This document shows positions 7,937 through 16,743 of a DNA stretch of 64,000 nt, in pieces. The notes under the pieces are model-generated. The model saw only the letters and a program-made list of their open reading frames with translations. It had not been told where the DNA came from and did not search any database. Numbering within the stretch: the first letter of the stretch is position 1; every line of letters starts with the position of its first letter. Made by a program: the position numbers and the translations under genes. Source of the DNA: Pseudomonas khorasanensis (GTDB taxonomy: Bacteria; Pseudomonadota; Gammaproteobacteria; Pseudomonadales; Pseudomonadaceae); assembly GCF_014268505.2 (NCBI RefSeq), contig NZ_JABWQP020000005.1, positions 186,001-250,000 of the forward strand, in the 5' to 3' direction.

Positions 7937-10900
7937 GTGGCAACACTCATCACACCGTCCTCGCACATTGCCGTCGCAGGCCCGATTCAGGTTACACCCA
8001 TCGAAACTTCCGCCAATGCTCACGCGCCGTCGGCGGGCAGGCTCGATCAGGTGGCTGCGCCAGCCTTGCCCAGCGGGATTGACGCCTCCGACCGGCAGAC
8101 CTTGAAATCGCTCGACAAGCGCTTTGGCCCGTTGCGCATTGGCGAAGTCATGGCCACTCGCGTCGCGCTGCAGGCATTGGGCGCAAGGGTGAACGGTCAG
8201 CCCATAAGCCCGGCGGATACCAACACGAAAATCCCGAACCAGGCTTTCCTGGATGGGCTGAGTTTCGAATCGACGAAAGTGGAGTCGCGCCTGCAGTCCG
8301 TCGATGTCCCGGACAGCGCCGTGGCGGCCATGCTGTTCTATGAAATCGTCTGCAAGCGCTCCGTGGATGCCGGGCCGCTGTTCGTCAGCGACAAGCCGAT
8401 CGATGCCGGCAGCCCCATCGACCGTCTCAACAAACTGGGCAAAGCCGCGCAGAAGCTGGATATCCATCGCGTCGATTCTTTCGAGAACGCACCGAGCTGG
8501 GTCAACAAGCACAAAAGCTATTTGATGAGTGGCGCCGGGGTCGGGCTGCAAGCCTTCGGCATCTACAGCGGTTACGTGGGCATGATCGATGCCATCAAGA
8601 AAGGCGCGAAGCTGGAAGCGGTGTTTCAGGGCGGATCCATTGCCGCCGAACTGGGTTCGTTGATCATCGAGCAGGGCCTGACCAGGACCGGGCAGGCGAT
8701 GCTCACCCAGGGTGGCCACCTCTTCAAGACTTTTCCACTGACCTCGACGGGCAAATACATGAGCCGGGGAGCCGGGCTGTTCGCCAGCGCGATCACCCTG
8801 CCATTCGACGTTATCGACGCGGTCAAATCGTTCAACGCTGCCGCTGCCTCGTCAGGCAAAGTGGCTCAGGATCATTACGTCAGCGGCGCTCTGAGCGTAG
8901 CGGGCGCCGGCATCAGCCTCGTGCTCGGCGTCGCGGCACTGGCTGGCTTCGGCAGTGTTGCCGGACCTGTCGGCCTCGCCGCAGCGGCAGTGCTGATCGC
9001 CGGCTCGATGATTTATCAGGCCGCCCGCGTCGTTGATGACATCGACGATTACATCGAGCTGACTGCACTTGAACGACTGCGTTCGGGCTGGTTCGCCTTT
9101 ACCGCCCAGGAGCTCGACGAGCAAGTGATGGATCGCTTCAAGCTCTCCAAAGGTTATCGCGATCACGAAAAACGGCTGGAGCTGACGGCCAGAGAAATGC
9201 TTGAAGGCGCCTACAAAAACTCCATTGAACACGTGGTCAACGGCGCCTTTGACACGCAATTGCAGTCCGTGAAACTGTGGCGCTATCAGTGGGACGAAAG
9301 CGCAGGAGAGAAGCCGTTCAAGCTCGACCGTCAGGCAGTCATCGTCGACGCAGACGATGTGCTCGATGCAAGCGAAGGGCTGCCAGCGCATCTCAAAGGC
9401 ACGGTCAGCGGTAGCGCCGGCGAGGGCAAAGGGGTTTTCTGGCGCCTTGGCGGCGGGGATGACCACGTCATCGGGGTCAAGGCACAGCCTAATTTGTTCA
9501 CCTATCGCGACGGCCACAAAGCGCTGACCGGCGGCGACCATAACGATGCTTTTTACCACGAAGTCACCGCCCTGGAACTGGATCGCTCGGCCAAACCGGC
9601 GCACATCAACGTCCTGGATGGCGGCGCCGGCACCGACACCGTGGCCTTTGAAGGCCGTCGCCCGGAGACCGACACTCGCCATGTCGGCCATGACATCGAT
9701 TTGCAGTCCGGAAAAATTGCATTGCGAACCCTCGATCCGGCCGCTCAAGGCATCGAAGTTGCGCACCTGACCTCGTTTGAAAACGCCTCGACTTTGCGCA
9801 AGGGCAGCAGCCGTGTCACCGGCTCAGCCGAGGCCAACAAAATTTTCGCCAATGGTGACGACCGCATCAGCGCCGGAGGCGGCAACGACACCATCGCGAT
9901 CTTCGGCGCCGGATGCCATGTGGAGGGCGGCGTTGGCGACGATCGCTACTTCATCTCCCGGACCAATACCCACACGACGATTATCGAAGAAGGTGAACAC
10001 TCAAGCGTGGTCGAGTTTGACTGGCCAAGGGCTGTCATCCAGCGCTGGCAGATCATCGGCACATCGCTGGTGGTCACCTCGCTGCGCGGCGAGGACGGCC
10101 GCGACCCTGACCATGAATTGTTCCTCGAACATGTCTACGAAATGGTCGATGGCCAGCGCCAGCTGAAAACAAACACCCAATGGCTGTTTCGGACCCAGGA
10201 CGGGTTTGAAATGCTGGCCCTGCTACCCAATAAGCCAGGTGAAGTCTGGGATCAGGACATTGAGGTCGCCGTGACCGTCAATGGTCAACCGGCACCTGCT
10301 CCGGCGATCGTCAATGACGGCAGCGTGACAATCGACAGTCAGGCGTTGCATCGGCATTTCGTTGCACGCAGCGCGCGCAGGGTCGAATTCATGACCACAC
10401 GCGATGTCACTGCCACGTCCCGCACCGTGTTTCTGGACTTCAAGGACAGCGAAATTATCGACGCGGTGGCCAGCTATGACGTTGAAGTACGTGCAGGCGT
10501 CTCGGGCAATACGCACCTGATCTACAAGAATATTTGCCTGACGATCCTGCTGCCGTCCCAAGCGGTTATGTTCAAGGGGGCCATTCAGACCATCGCGCAG
10601 GCCACAGGCTACAGTGGCCGTAACAGTCTGAAAGTCACCACCCCGTTCGTGGCGCAAGACATCACGCTGATCCTGCAGGATGAAGTTTCGTACCGCCTGC
10701 AAGTGCCAAATCTGGACTACAGACACGACGCCGGACATCCCGGTACACGGCGGATCAGCACCCGCAGCTGGCTGAAACGACGCAATGGAAGCTACTTGTT
10801 TACCCGGCCCCTGGTGAGTGAGAAACCGACGTTGACTGCGCACGCGAGCAAAGTGGTCATTGAGTCACGGACGCACACCGGTATCTATCTGCTTGAAGGC

Positions 10901-11425
10901 GAGAGTGCGACTTACGATGTCTACCTGTCGAGCAATTGCATCGTGCGCCTGGCCACGCCAGTGGCGGCGGCCAAAACAGGCAACGCATCAACCTGGAATC
11001 TGTACACCGAGACGATGACCGAGACCGTCACACGCGACGACATCCAACTGGACGCCGATCGCCTGCGAATTGCCAGCGTGACGGTCGAACTGCCGCTTAT
11101 CGAGGATGACACGCCAGTGGAATGCGTCAGCGTGGTGACGTCAGCCGGAAACATCTATGAGGTCTCACTGCTGTTTGAAGTGTTGCAGCTGTATGTCATC
11201 GACGCCCGGGGCTATGCCAGCGTCGCAGCAATGCTGGCCGACATTGCCCAACACAAACAGCGCAACGAGCTGGCTGTACTTATTTACGTAAACCATATCA
11301 GTCACAACTCCGGTACCGCTGGCACGGTGATCTACAATCCGACGAGTAACGATTGGAGCGTGAGCACCGATGCGCAGGTGAAGATCAACCCCGAAGACCT
11401 GACACTTCCCATCGAGAAAACCTGA
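7937..11425 (+). CDS. Large toxin/translocator-like protein with TcdA/TcdB-type pore region and RTX-like repeats
   Basis: 1162 residues from a GTG start with AAAGGA seven bases upstream. Residues about 1-190 are helical and polar. Residues 196-360 hold long hydrophobic stretches (SGAGVGLQAFGIYSGYVGM, then SVAGAGISLVLGVAALAGFG and GLAAAAVLIAGSMIYQAARV) that resemble the pore-forming/translocation region of clostridial TcdA/TcdB-like toxins. Residues 500-672 carry RTX-like calcium-binding turns: LGGGDDHVIG, LDGGAGTDTVAF, GGGNDTIAIFG and GGVGDDRYF. Residues 690-1162 look beta-rich and are not recognised. No glucosyltransferase or protease domain was seen, so it may deliver the partner enzyme encoded just upstream. 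No type I secretion genes are nearby. Confidence 0.6.
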   Translation: MATLITPSSHIAVAGPIQVTPIETSANAHAPSAGRLDQVAAPALPSGIDASDRQTLKSLDKRFGPLRIGEVMATRVALQALGARVNGQPISPADTNTKIPNQAFLDGLSFESTKVESRLQSVDVPDSAVAAMLFYEIVCKRSVDAGPLFVSDKPIDAGSPIDRLNKLGKAAQKLDIHRVDSFENAPSWVNKHKSYLMSGAGVGLQAFGIYSGYVGMIDAIKKGAKLEAVFQGGSIAAELGSLIIEQGLTRTGQAMLTQGGHLFKTFPLTSTGKYMSRGAGLFASAITLPFDVIDAVKSFNAAAASSGKVAQDHYVSGALSVAGAGISLVLGVAALAGFGSVAGPVGLAAAAVLIAGSMIYQAARVVDDIDDYIELTALERLRSGWFAFTAQELDEQVMDRFKLSKGYRDHEKRLELTAREMLEGAYKNSIEHVVNGAFDTQLQSVKLWRYQWDESAGEKPFKLDRQAVIVDADDVLDASEGLPAHLKGTVSGSAGEGKGVFWRLGGGDDHVIGVKAQPNLFTYRDGHKALTGGDHNDAFYHEVTALELDRSAKPAHINVLDGGAGTDTVAFEGRRPETDTRHVGHDIDLQSGKIALRTLDPAAQGIEVAHLTSFENASTLRKGSSRVTGSAEANKIFANGDDRISAGGGNDTIAIFGAGCHVEGGVGDDRYFISRTNTHTTIIEEGEHSSVVEFDWPRAVIQRWQIIGTSLVVTSLRGEDGRDPDHELFLEHVYEMVDGQRQLKTNTQWLFRTQDGFEMLALLPNKPGEVWDQDIEVAVTVNGQPAPAPAIVNDGSVTIDSQALHRHFVARSARRVEFMTTRDVTATSRTVFLDFKDSEIIDAVASYDVEVRAGVSGNTHLIYKNICLTILLPSQAVMFKGAIQTIAQATGYSGRNSLKVTTPFVAQDITLILQDEVSYRLQVPNLDYRHDAGHPGTRRISTRSWLKRRNGSYLFTRPLVSEKPTLTAHASKVVIESRTHTGIYLLEGESATYDVYLSSNCIVRLATPVAAAKTGNASTWNLYTETMTETVTRDDIQLDADRLRIASVTVELPLIEDDTPVECVSVVTSAGNIYEVSLLFEVLQLYVIDARGYASVAAMLADIAQHKQRNELAVLIYVNHISHNSGTAGTVIYNPTSNDWSVSTDAQVKINPEDLTLPIEKT

Positions 11426-11538
11426 CCATGTTTTGCCGGCCTTGACAAAGTGCCAGCGGGATTTGCTTCCCCGCCGGCACTCAGTCAACCCGGTGTAACA
11501 GGCAGAACAGGACGAAACCAAGGACAAATCAAATAAAA

Positions 11539-11565
11539 CGCCATTCATTGAATGGCGCTTTTTTA
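11539..11565. terminator. Bidirectional intrinsic terminator
   Basis: Perfect 8-base stem CGCCATTC (11539-11546) / GAATGGCG (11550-11557) with loop ATT, followed by CTTTTTTA on the plus strand and preceded by AAATAAAA, which gives a U-run on the minus strand. It separates the plus-strand toxin-like pair from the facing minus-strand genes and can serve both. Confidence 0.88.
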
Positions 11566-11583
11566 TCAAACAAAGGCTGTACG

Positions 11584-12144
11584 CTACTTGACCACCTTGA
11601 TCACGAATTTTGCAGGCTTGTTTCTAAAGGCGTTGTGCCCTGTTTTATTCGGATCTACATTCATAAACGTGCTCACGCCACTGTAACTGTAAGGATACAC
11701 AGGTTTACCGTTCGGTTCCGTGCTCAACCCGACATAAGCAGGACCAGCCTCAATATCACTGAGGGAAGCCTTCAAGGCCCCATACGTACTTATTGAAAAG
11801 TATTGTACGGCGGCACTGGTACTGGCCAACAGATTATGAGTCTCCTCTTCAATAAATAGTCGCGCACCGTCAAACTCGCCAGCATGGACAAGGCTGATTG
11901 AGTAGACGTCATTATGAGGGACGAACTTCAACACCAGCGGTTTATCGTCTTCATGGCCTGCCAATGTGATGGAACTTGATATGCGTTGATCTGCCAGTCC
12001 GACCTCGGCATCCAGTTGTTCGCCCTGTGTGATCCGAAGATCGAGCAGGACCTTCTGCAGACGTTGTTGGTTGAGGACCACTGGCCGACCACCGAGATAG
12101 AGATGCGCAGTAAATGTTCTCTTGTTTATTTTTGTAGTAGTCAT
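11584..12144 (-). CDS. Hypothetical protein, unrecognised, facing the toxin pair
   Basis: 186 residues starting MTTTKINKRTFTAHLYLGG at 12144, with AGGTG upstream; a longer in-frame start at 12186 is possible. I do not recognise the family. The sequence alternates short hydrophobic and polar runs (SISLVHAGEFDGARLFIEEE, AVQYFSISTYGAL), suggesting a mostly beta fold, and ends in basic AKFVIKVVK. No signal peptide or membrane segment. It lies 71 bases after the 76-residue gene on the same strand and ends at the shared terminator. A link to the toxin pair (immunity, chaperone or further effector) is only positional. Confidence 0.6.
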   Translation of the reverse strand: MTTTKINKRTFTAHLYLGGRPVVLNQQRLQKVLLDLRITQGEQLDAEVGLADQRISSSITLAGHEDDKPLVLKFVPHNDVYSISLVHAGEFDGARLFIEEETHNLLASTSAAVQYFSISTYGALKASLSDIEAGPAYVGLSTEPNGKPVYPYSYSGVSTFMNVDPNKTGHNAFRNKPAKFVIKVVK

Positions 12145-12165
12145 CAGATTGGCACCTGTAAACAG

Positions 12166-12193
12166 CCCGCCGCCGATATATTGCAACGGCGGG
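12166..12193. other. Intercistronic hairpin between the two unknown genes
   Basis: CCCGCCG (12166-12172) pairs with CGGCGGG (12187-12193) around a 14-base loop. It lies upstream of the 12144 start in the minus-strand transcript, without a T-run. It may separate expression of the two genes or stabilise the mRNA. Confidence 0.4.
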
Positions 12194-12214
12194 CAGCGCG
12201 GAAAAGGGAAGAGA

Positions 12215-12445
12215 TCAAACGGCGGCCGTGGCTAACACAGTCGTGGCTTTAGCCGATTTGCGGAAAACTTCTCCGTCAGGCACCTTTTCAAATTTTCTTT
12301 TACGCCGGGCTATCACCATCCGGTCCGCATAGACTGAAGCAGCCTCTATTACATTACTGATATTATGATCCACCCCGGAATGTTTCAAAATATACTTCCC
12401 GGCGATATCATCCCAAAACGCCCACTCGTCTTCATATACAGTCAT
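12215..12445 (-). CDS. Small hypothetical protein (76 aa)
   Basis: Starts MTVYEDEWAFWDDIAGKYI at 12445 with AAGGA six bases upstream, so translation is credible. It is an acidic, Trp-containing N-terminal half followed by a basic stretch (ARRKRKFEKVPDG) and a small hydrophobic tail (ATTVLATAAV). No family recognised. It is first of a two-gene minus-strand unit facing the toxin-like operon. Codon use is more AT-rich than in the flanking housekeeping genes, which fits acquired DNA. Confidence 0.55.
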   Translation of the reverse strand: MTVYEDEWAFWDDIAGKYILKHSGVDHNISNVIEAASVYADRMVIARRKRKFEKVPDGEVFRKSAKATTVLATAAV

Positions 12446-12558
12446 GATTCATCCTTGTTTTTATTCAATCCATCCGCACCTTGCGAACAACTTGAAAATA
12501 AGACAACGACCAAACCAAAACAATGCTGGCAAGCACGCCAAGTTAATTCAGGGTGCAA

Positions 12559-13149
12559 CTAGGCAAACAGTTCGCCCTGCAGTTCATCCAGCAACGCCTG
12601 AATCGCATCCAGGCGTTGTTGCGGATCATCGAGTTGCAGCAGGTCGATCTTGTCTTCTTCAGCGAAGGGCAAGAGGTAGGCCAGTTGATTGGCCAACGAC
12701 TGTTGCCCCGCAGCCTCGGTGCCCATGTCGAGCGCTTCGACCATCGGGTGTTCGGCCAGCGCCTTGAGCAGCGCCACCAAATCCGCATCTTCGTCCTGCA
12801 ACGGTTGTTCGGGCTCGTCGTCGAGCCACTCGACGTCGGCCAGAATCAACTGATCGCGTTGCACTTCGGTGCGCAACACAGTGAAGCGGCGCCCGCCCTG
12901 GACGCGAATGCCGAGCAGGCCGTTGTCCTGCTGCTGAAAATCGGTGATTCGCGCTTCGCAACCGACCATGGCGAAACCTTCTGGCGCGACGCCGACTTCG
13001 CTGCCTTCAAGAATGCACACCACCCCGAAGCCGACGCCCTGTTTCATGCAGCGGCCAATCATGTCGAGGTAGCGCGCCTCGAAGATCTGCAAATCGAGAT
13101 TGCAGCCAGGAAACAGCACCGTATTGAGCGGGAAAAGCGGCAGACTCAT
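12559..13149 (-). CDS. Lon N-terminal (substrate-binding) domain protein
   Basis: 196 residues, a stand-alone LON N-terminal domain without the ATPase or protease parts. Begins MSLPLFPLNTVLFPGCNLDL; IFEARYLDMIGRCM and FGVVCILEGSEVG are family motifs. The start at 13149 rather than the ATG at 13155 is set by AAGGA (13156-13160), which overlaps the stop of the upstream LrgB-like gene, so the two are probably translationally coupled. Function unknown; by family it may bind unfolded protein. Confidence 0.85.
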   Translation of the reverse strand: MSLPLFPLNTVLFPGCNLDLQIFEARYLDMIGRCMKQGVGFGVVCILEGSEVGVAPEGFAMVGCEARITDFQQQDNGLLGIRVQGGRRFTVLRTEVQRDQLILADVEWLDDEPEQPLQDEDADLVALLKALAEHPMVEALDMGTEAAGQQSLANQLAYLLPFAEEDKIDLLQLDDPQQRLDAIQALLDELQGELFA

Positions 13150-13158
13150 AGACATTCC

Positions 13159-13875
13159 TTACACCACCATCGACACCGCCAACGGCAGGAACACCGCCGT
13201 GGCCACACCCATCAGACTCATCGCCAGCGCGGCGAAAGCGCCGCACTCATCGTTTTCCTGCATCGCCACCGCTGTGCCGACCGCGTGAGCGGTCATGCCC
13301 AACGCCATGCCGCGCGCCTCGGGGCCGTGCACTCCTAGACGGGTCAGCAATGCCGGGCCGAAGATCGCGCCGATAACGCCGGTGATCAGCACAAACACGG
13401 CCGCCAGTGCAGCCACACCGCCAATCTGCTCAGCGACCAGCATGGCGATCGGCGAGGTCACCGACTTCGGCGCCATGGTCATCAGAATCATGTGATCGGC
13501 GCCGAACCACCAGCCCAGCGCTACGCCCATGCCCGTCGCCACCACCCCGCCTATCACCAGCGTAGTAAATATCGGCCAGAACAATTGGCGAATACGTCGC
13601 AGATTCAGATACAACGGCACCGCCAGCGCCACCGTTGCCGGCCCCAGCAGAATGCTGAGGATCTCGGTGCTCTTGCGGTATTCCGCATACGTCAGGCCGC
13701 AGCCGACGAGCACGCCGATCACCAGCAACATGGAGACCAGCACCGGTTGCAGAAAGATCCAGCGGGTTTTCTCGAACGCCGCCAGCACCAGTTGATACGC
13801 GCCCAGGGTAATGCCGATGCCGAACAGCGGATGGTGAATCACCGACGCCCACGCGCCTTGCCAGTCGAAGAGCAT
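13159..13875 (-). CDS. LrgB/CidB-family membrane protein
   Basis: 238 residues with about seven predicted hydrophobic segments. Motifs GLVVGG-like and KSVTSPIAMLVAEQIGGVAAL and EARGMALGMTAHAVGTA are characteristic of LrgB. These proteins work with the LrgA/CidA holin-like partner in control of murein hydrolase activity, cell lysis or small carboxylate export. Overlaps the LrgA-like gene by one base, indicating an operon, and the Lon-N gene follows directly. Confidence 0.92.
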   Translation of the reverse strand: MLFDWQGAWASVIHHPLFGIGITLGAYQLVLAAFEKTRWIFLQPVLVSMLLVIGVLVGCGLTYAEYRKSTEILSILLGPATVALAVPLYLNLRRIRQLFWPIFTTLVIGGVVATGMGVALGWWFGADHMILMTMAPKSVTSPIAMLVAEQIGGVAALAAVFVLITGVIGAIFGPALLTRLGVHGPEARGMALGMTAHAVGTAVAMQENDECGAFAALAMSLMGVATAVFLPLAVSMVV

Positions 13876-14237
13876 CAGGACTCCTCCGCCGGCGGCGCGT
13901 GACGCTTGACCAGACGCTGCATCAGCACGCCGGCAAAGGCCATCGACAGGATCAGCGACACCACCAGCGCGCCGACAATCGCCCAGAAATCGGCGGCGAT
14001 GGCCGTCGCGTAAACCATCACCCCCACCGCGGGTGGCACCAGCAGCAACGGCAGATAACGCAGCAGACTACTCGCCGCCTGGTTCAAAGGCTCGCCGACT
14101 TCACCGCGAACAATCAGGAAAACCAGCAACAGCAGCAGACCGATGATCGGCCCCGGCAATATCGGCAGCAACAGGTGATTGAGCGCCGTGCCGAGCAACT
14201 GAAACAGCACCAGCATGGTCAGGCCACGTAACAACAT
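13875..14237 (-). CDS. CidA/LrgA-family holin-like protein
   Basis: 120 residues with four hydrophobic segments. The motif LLLPILPGPIIGLLLLLVFL (residues about 22-41) is the LrgA signature, with a charged tail KRHAPPAEES as in holins. First gene of the lrgA-lrgB-lonN-like unit. The 190-base gap to the divergent MaoC-like gene should hold both promoters. Confidence 0.92.
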   Translation of the reverse strand: MLLRGLTMLVLFQLLGTALNHLLLPILPGPIIGLLLLLVFLIVRGEVGEPLNQAASSLLRYLPLLLVPPAVGVMVYATAIAADFWAIVGALVVSLILSMAFAGVLMQRLVKRHAPPAEES

Positions 14238-14430
14238 CTGACATCTCCGTCTTACTTTTCAACCCGCAAGTCGCCCGCATTATAAGCATGCCGGCGCTAT
14301 GGACCGGCATTCGCCAAAAGCATGGTCGGTTGACCTGAGCAAATCGCCATGATGATCTACAGTGGTTCGCAGGCCGGTCAAATCCGCCCCCTGAAAAACT
14401 ATAAAACAGATGAACCCAAGGAGAGTCTCA

Positions 14431-14886
14431 ATGCCCTATGTTCCCGTTGCAGAGCTCAAAGATTATGTCGGCAAGGAACTCGGACGTTCCGATTGGCTCA
14501 CCATCGATCAGGCGCGCATCAACCTGTTCGCCGAAGCCACCGGCGATTTTCAGTTCATCCATGTCGATCCGGTCAAAGCCGCGCAAACGCCTTTTGGCAG
14601 CACCATTGCCCATGGTTTTCTGTCGTTGTCGCTGATGCCGAAACTGATGGAAGACATCCTGGTTTTGCCGGAAGGCGTGAAGATGGTCGTCAATTATGGC
14701 CTGGACAGCGTGCGTTTCATCCAGCCGGTGAAGGTCGATTCGAAGGTCCGCCTTAAGGTCGACATGGTCGAAGTGACCGAGAAAAAACCCGGCCAGTGGT
14801 TGCTCAAGGCGACCGCAACGCTTGAGATAGAGGGCTCGGACAAACCGGCCTATATCGCCGAGCCTTTGTCGCTCTGTTTCGTCTGA
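14431..14886 (+). CDS. MaoC-family (R)-hydratase-like protein
   Basis: 151 residues, single hot-dog fold. The hydratase motif is visible as FAEATGDFQFIHVDPVKA followed by FGSTIAHGFLSLSL, with the catalytic Asp and His. By family it hydrates trans-2-enoyl-CoA to (R)-3-hydroxyacyl-CoA (PhaJ/NodN-like). The start at 14431 has AAGGAG at 14418-14423. It stands alone, so the physiological substrate cannot be read from context. Confidence 0.88.
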   Translation: MPYVPVAELKDYVGKELGRSDWLTIDQARINLFAEATGDFQFIHVDPVKAAQTPFGSTIAHGFLSLSLMPKLMEDILVLPEGVKMVVNYGLDSVRFIQPVKVDSKVRLKVDMVEVTEKKPGQWLLKATATLEIEGSDKPAYIAEPLSLCFV

Positions 14887-14988
14887 TCGTTCCGGATGCG
14901 AAGCAGCGCACGCTGTTTCGCGTCAAGTCTCTATATATGCGACGCATAGCTGCGGCATACTCGGTCGGCTAATTGCCCGGATCCCGCT

Positions 14989-16716
14989 ATGCGCTCAATC
15001 GCTCGACTTGCACCATTTGTCCTGACCCTGATGCTCACCGCTTGCGGCGACGGCGAATCGCTGTTGCCGCCGGATGCGCGCCTGCCGGACGGCGGACGCT
15101 ATCGCGGTGAATTGGTCGATGGCTTGCTGCAAGGCCACGGGCGGGTCGACTACCCCAACGGCAGCTGGTACGCCGGGCAGTTCGACAAGGGGCAGTGGCA
15201 TGGGCAAGGCGAATGGCACGGCAGCAACGGCGAGGTCTATCGCGGGCAGTTCCAGCAAGGCTTGTTTGACGGCCAGGGCAGCCTGACCACCAGCGCCAGC
15301 AGTTACACCGGCGGTTTCAAACAAGGCCGGCGCGACGGCGAAGGCACGCTGAAAGAAAACGGCATGACCTATCGCGGCGAGTTCAAGGCTGACCAGTACG
15401 CAGGGCTTGGCCGTCTTGAGATGGACGACGGCAGTTCCTATCAGGGCCAGTTCGCCCACGGCAAACCCAATGGCGAAGGACAGCGCGGCGATGCCAGCGG
15501 CAATACGTTCAGCGGCCATTTCGTGAACGGTCAACTGGAAGGCAACGGCACCTACAACAGCGCTGACGGCGATATCTACGTCGGCGGCTTCAAGAACAAT
15601 CAATTGCACGGCAAGGGCCGCTACGAAAACGCTGACGGCGACGTCTGGCTTGGCCAGTTCAAGGAAGGCGCGCTGACCGGCAAGGGCGAGCTGATCGGCG
15701 CCGACGGCAGCCATTACATCGGTGTATTCAATGATTGGCGGTTCACCGGTCAGGGCCGTTTGAACCTCTCAGATGGCAGCTTTTACATTGGCGGCTTCGA
15801 CAACGACAGCTATTCCGGGCGCGGCACCCTGGTGCTGACCGATGGCAGCGTGCTCAGCGGCACCTGGATCAACGGCCAGCGTGTGCGCGACGCCGACGGC
15901 AAGTTACTGCCTGACACACTGGAGCTCGGTTTGCTCGCTCAGGGCCGGTTGCTCGACGACGCGTTGGCGGCGATCCCCGCCTCAACCCCGGCCGTCGAGC
16001 TGTATACACTGACCCTCGGTGGCGATGGCAAGCAGAGCGTATTCCTGCGCGAGTCCGACTACGTCGCCAACATGCTCAACACGCGCTTCGGCGCCTTCGG
16101 CCAGATTCGTCTGGTCAACCACCGCGACCACCTCGGCGACCGGCCGATGGCCACCCGCGAAAACCTGCGCCGCGCCGCCCAAGCCCTCGCCGAACGCAGC
16201 GGCCCGGAAGACCTGTTGTTCATTTACCTCACCAGCCACGGCACCGCCGAACACGAACTGGTGCTCGATCAGCCACGCATGGAACTGGCCGACCTGCCGG
16301 CCGACGAGCTCGCCGCCGTGCTCGCGCCGCTGAAGCATCGCGACAAGATCATCGTGATTTCCTCGTGCTATTCCGGCGGATTCATCCCGGCCCTGAAAGA
16401 CGAACGCACGCTGGTCATGACCGCCTCGCGTGCGGACCGGGTGTCGTTCGGGTGTTCGGAAGAAGCCAACTTCACCTACTTCGGCGACGCGCTCTTCGCG
16501 CAGGCGCTGAACCAGACCGACGACCTTGAGCAAGCCTTCAAACTGGCCAAAGCCACGGTTGCCGAACGTGAACTGGCAGACGGCTTCGAAGCCTCGGAAC
16601 CACAGATCTGGGCGCCGAAAACCGTGCTGTCGCACTGGCAATTGCTGCGTAAACAGCAAGCGCGAAAAGCATTGCAAAGCGCTGCGTTGAACGACGGCGC
16701 GTCAAAGAGCAACTAA
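14989..16716 (+). CDS. MORN-repeat lipoprotein with C-terminal C13 (caspase-like) peptidase domain
   Basis: 575 residues. Residues 1-19 form a lipoprotein signal with lipobox LTAC (Cys19). Residues about 35-300 contain around eleven MORN repeats (GxYxGxFxxGxxxGxG pattern). Residues 330-560 are a peptidase C13/legumain-like domain with His417 in YLTSHGTAEHEL and Cys460 in IVISSCYSGGF, the expected catalytic dyad. The protein is expected at the periplasmic face of a membrane. Substrate unknown. Known Pseudomonas genomes carry similar fusions, but I know of no assigned role. Confidence 0.88.
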   Translation: MRSIARLAPFVLTLMLTACGDGESLLPPDARLPDGGRYRGELVDGLLQGHGRVDYPNGSWYAGQFDKGQWHGQGEWHGSNGEVYRGQFQQGLFDGQGSLTTSASSYTGGFKQGRRDGEGTLKENGMTYRGEFKADQYAGLGRLEMDDGSSYQGQFAHGKPNGEGQRGDASGNTFSGHFVNGQLEGNGTYNSADGDIYVGGFKNNQLHGKGRYENADGDVWLGQFKEGALTGKGELIGADGSHYIGVFNDWRFTGQGRLNLSDGSFYIGGFDNDSYSGRGTLVLTDGSVLSGTWINGQRVRDADGKLLPDTLELGLLAQGRLLDDALAAIPASTPAVELYTLTLGGDGKQSVFLRESDYVANMLNTRFGAFGQIRLVNHRDHLGDRPMATRENLRRAAQALAERSGPEDLLFIYLTSHGTAEHELVLDQPRMELADLPADELAAVLAPLKHRDKIIVISSCYSGGFIPALKDERTLVMTASRADRVSFGCSEEANFTYFGDALFAQALNQTDDLEQAFKLAKATVAERELADGFEASEPQIWAPKTVLSHWQLLRKQQARKALQSAALNDGASKSN

Positions 16717-16743
16717 GCTGGACAGTATCAAGGGAGAGACACT

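Noticed and set aside
7937..11425. Classical RTX toxin exported by a type I system
   Set aside because: RTX-like turns are few and no hlyB/D-type genes are adjacent; the protein is kept as a TcdA/B-pore-like translocator candidate instead.
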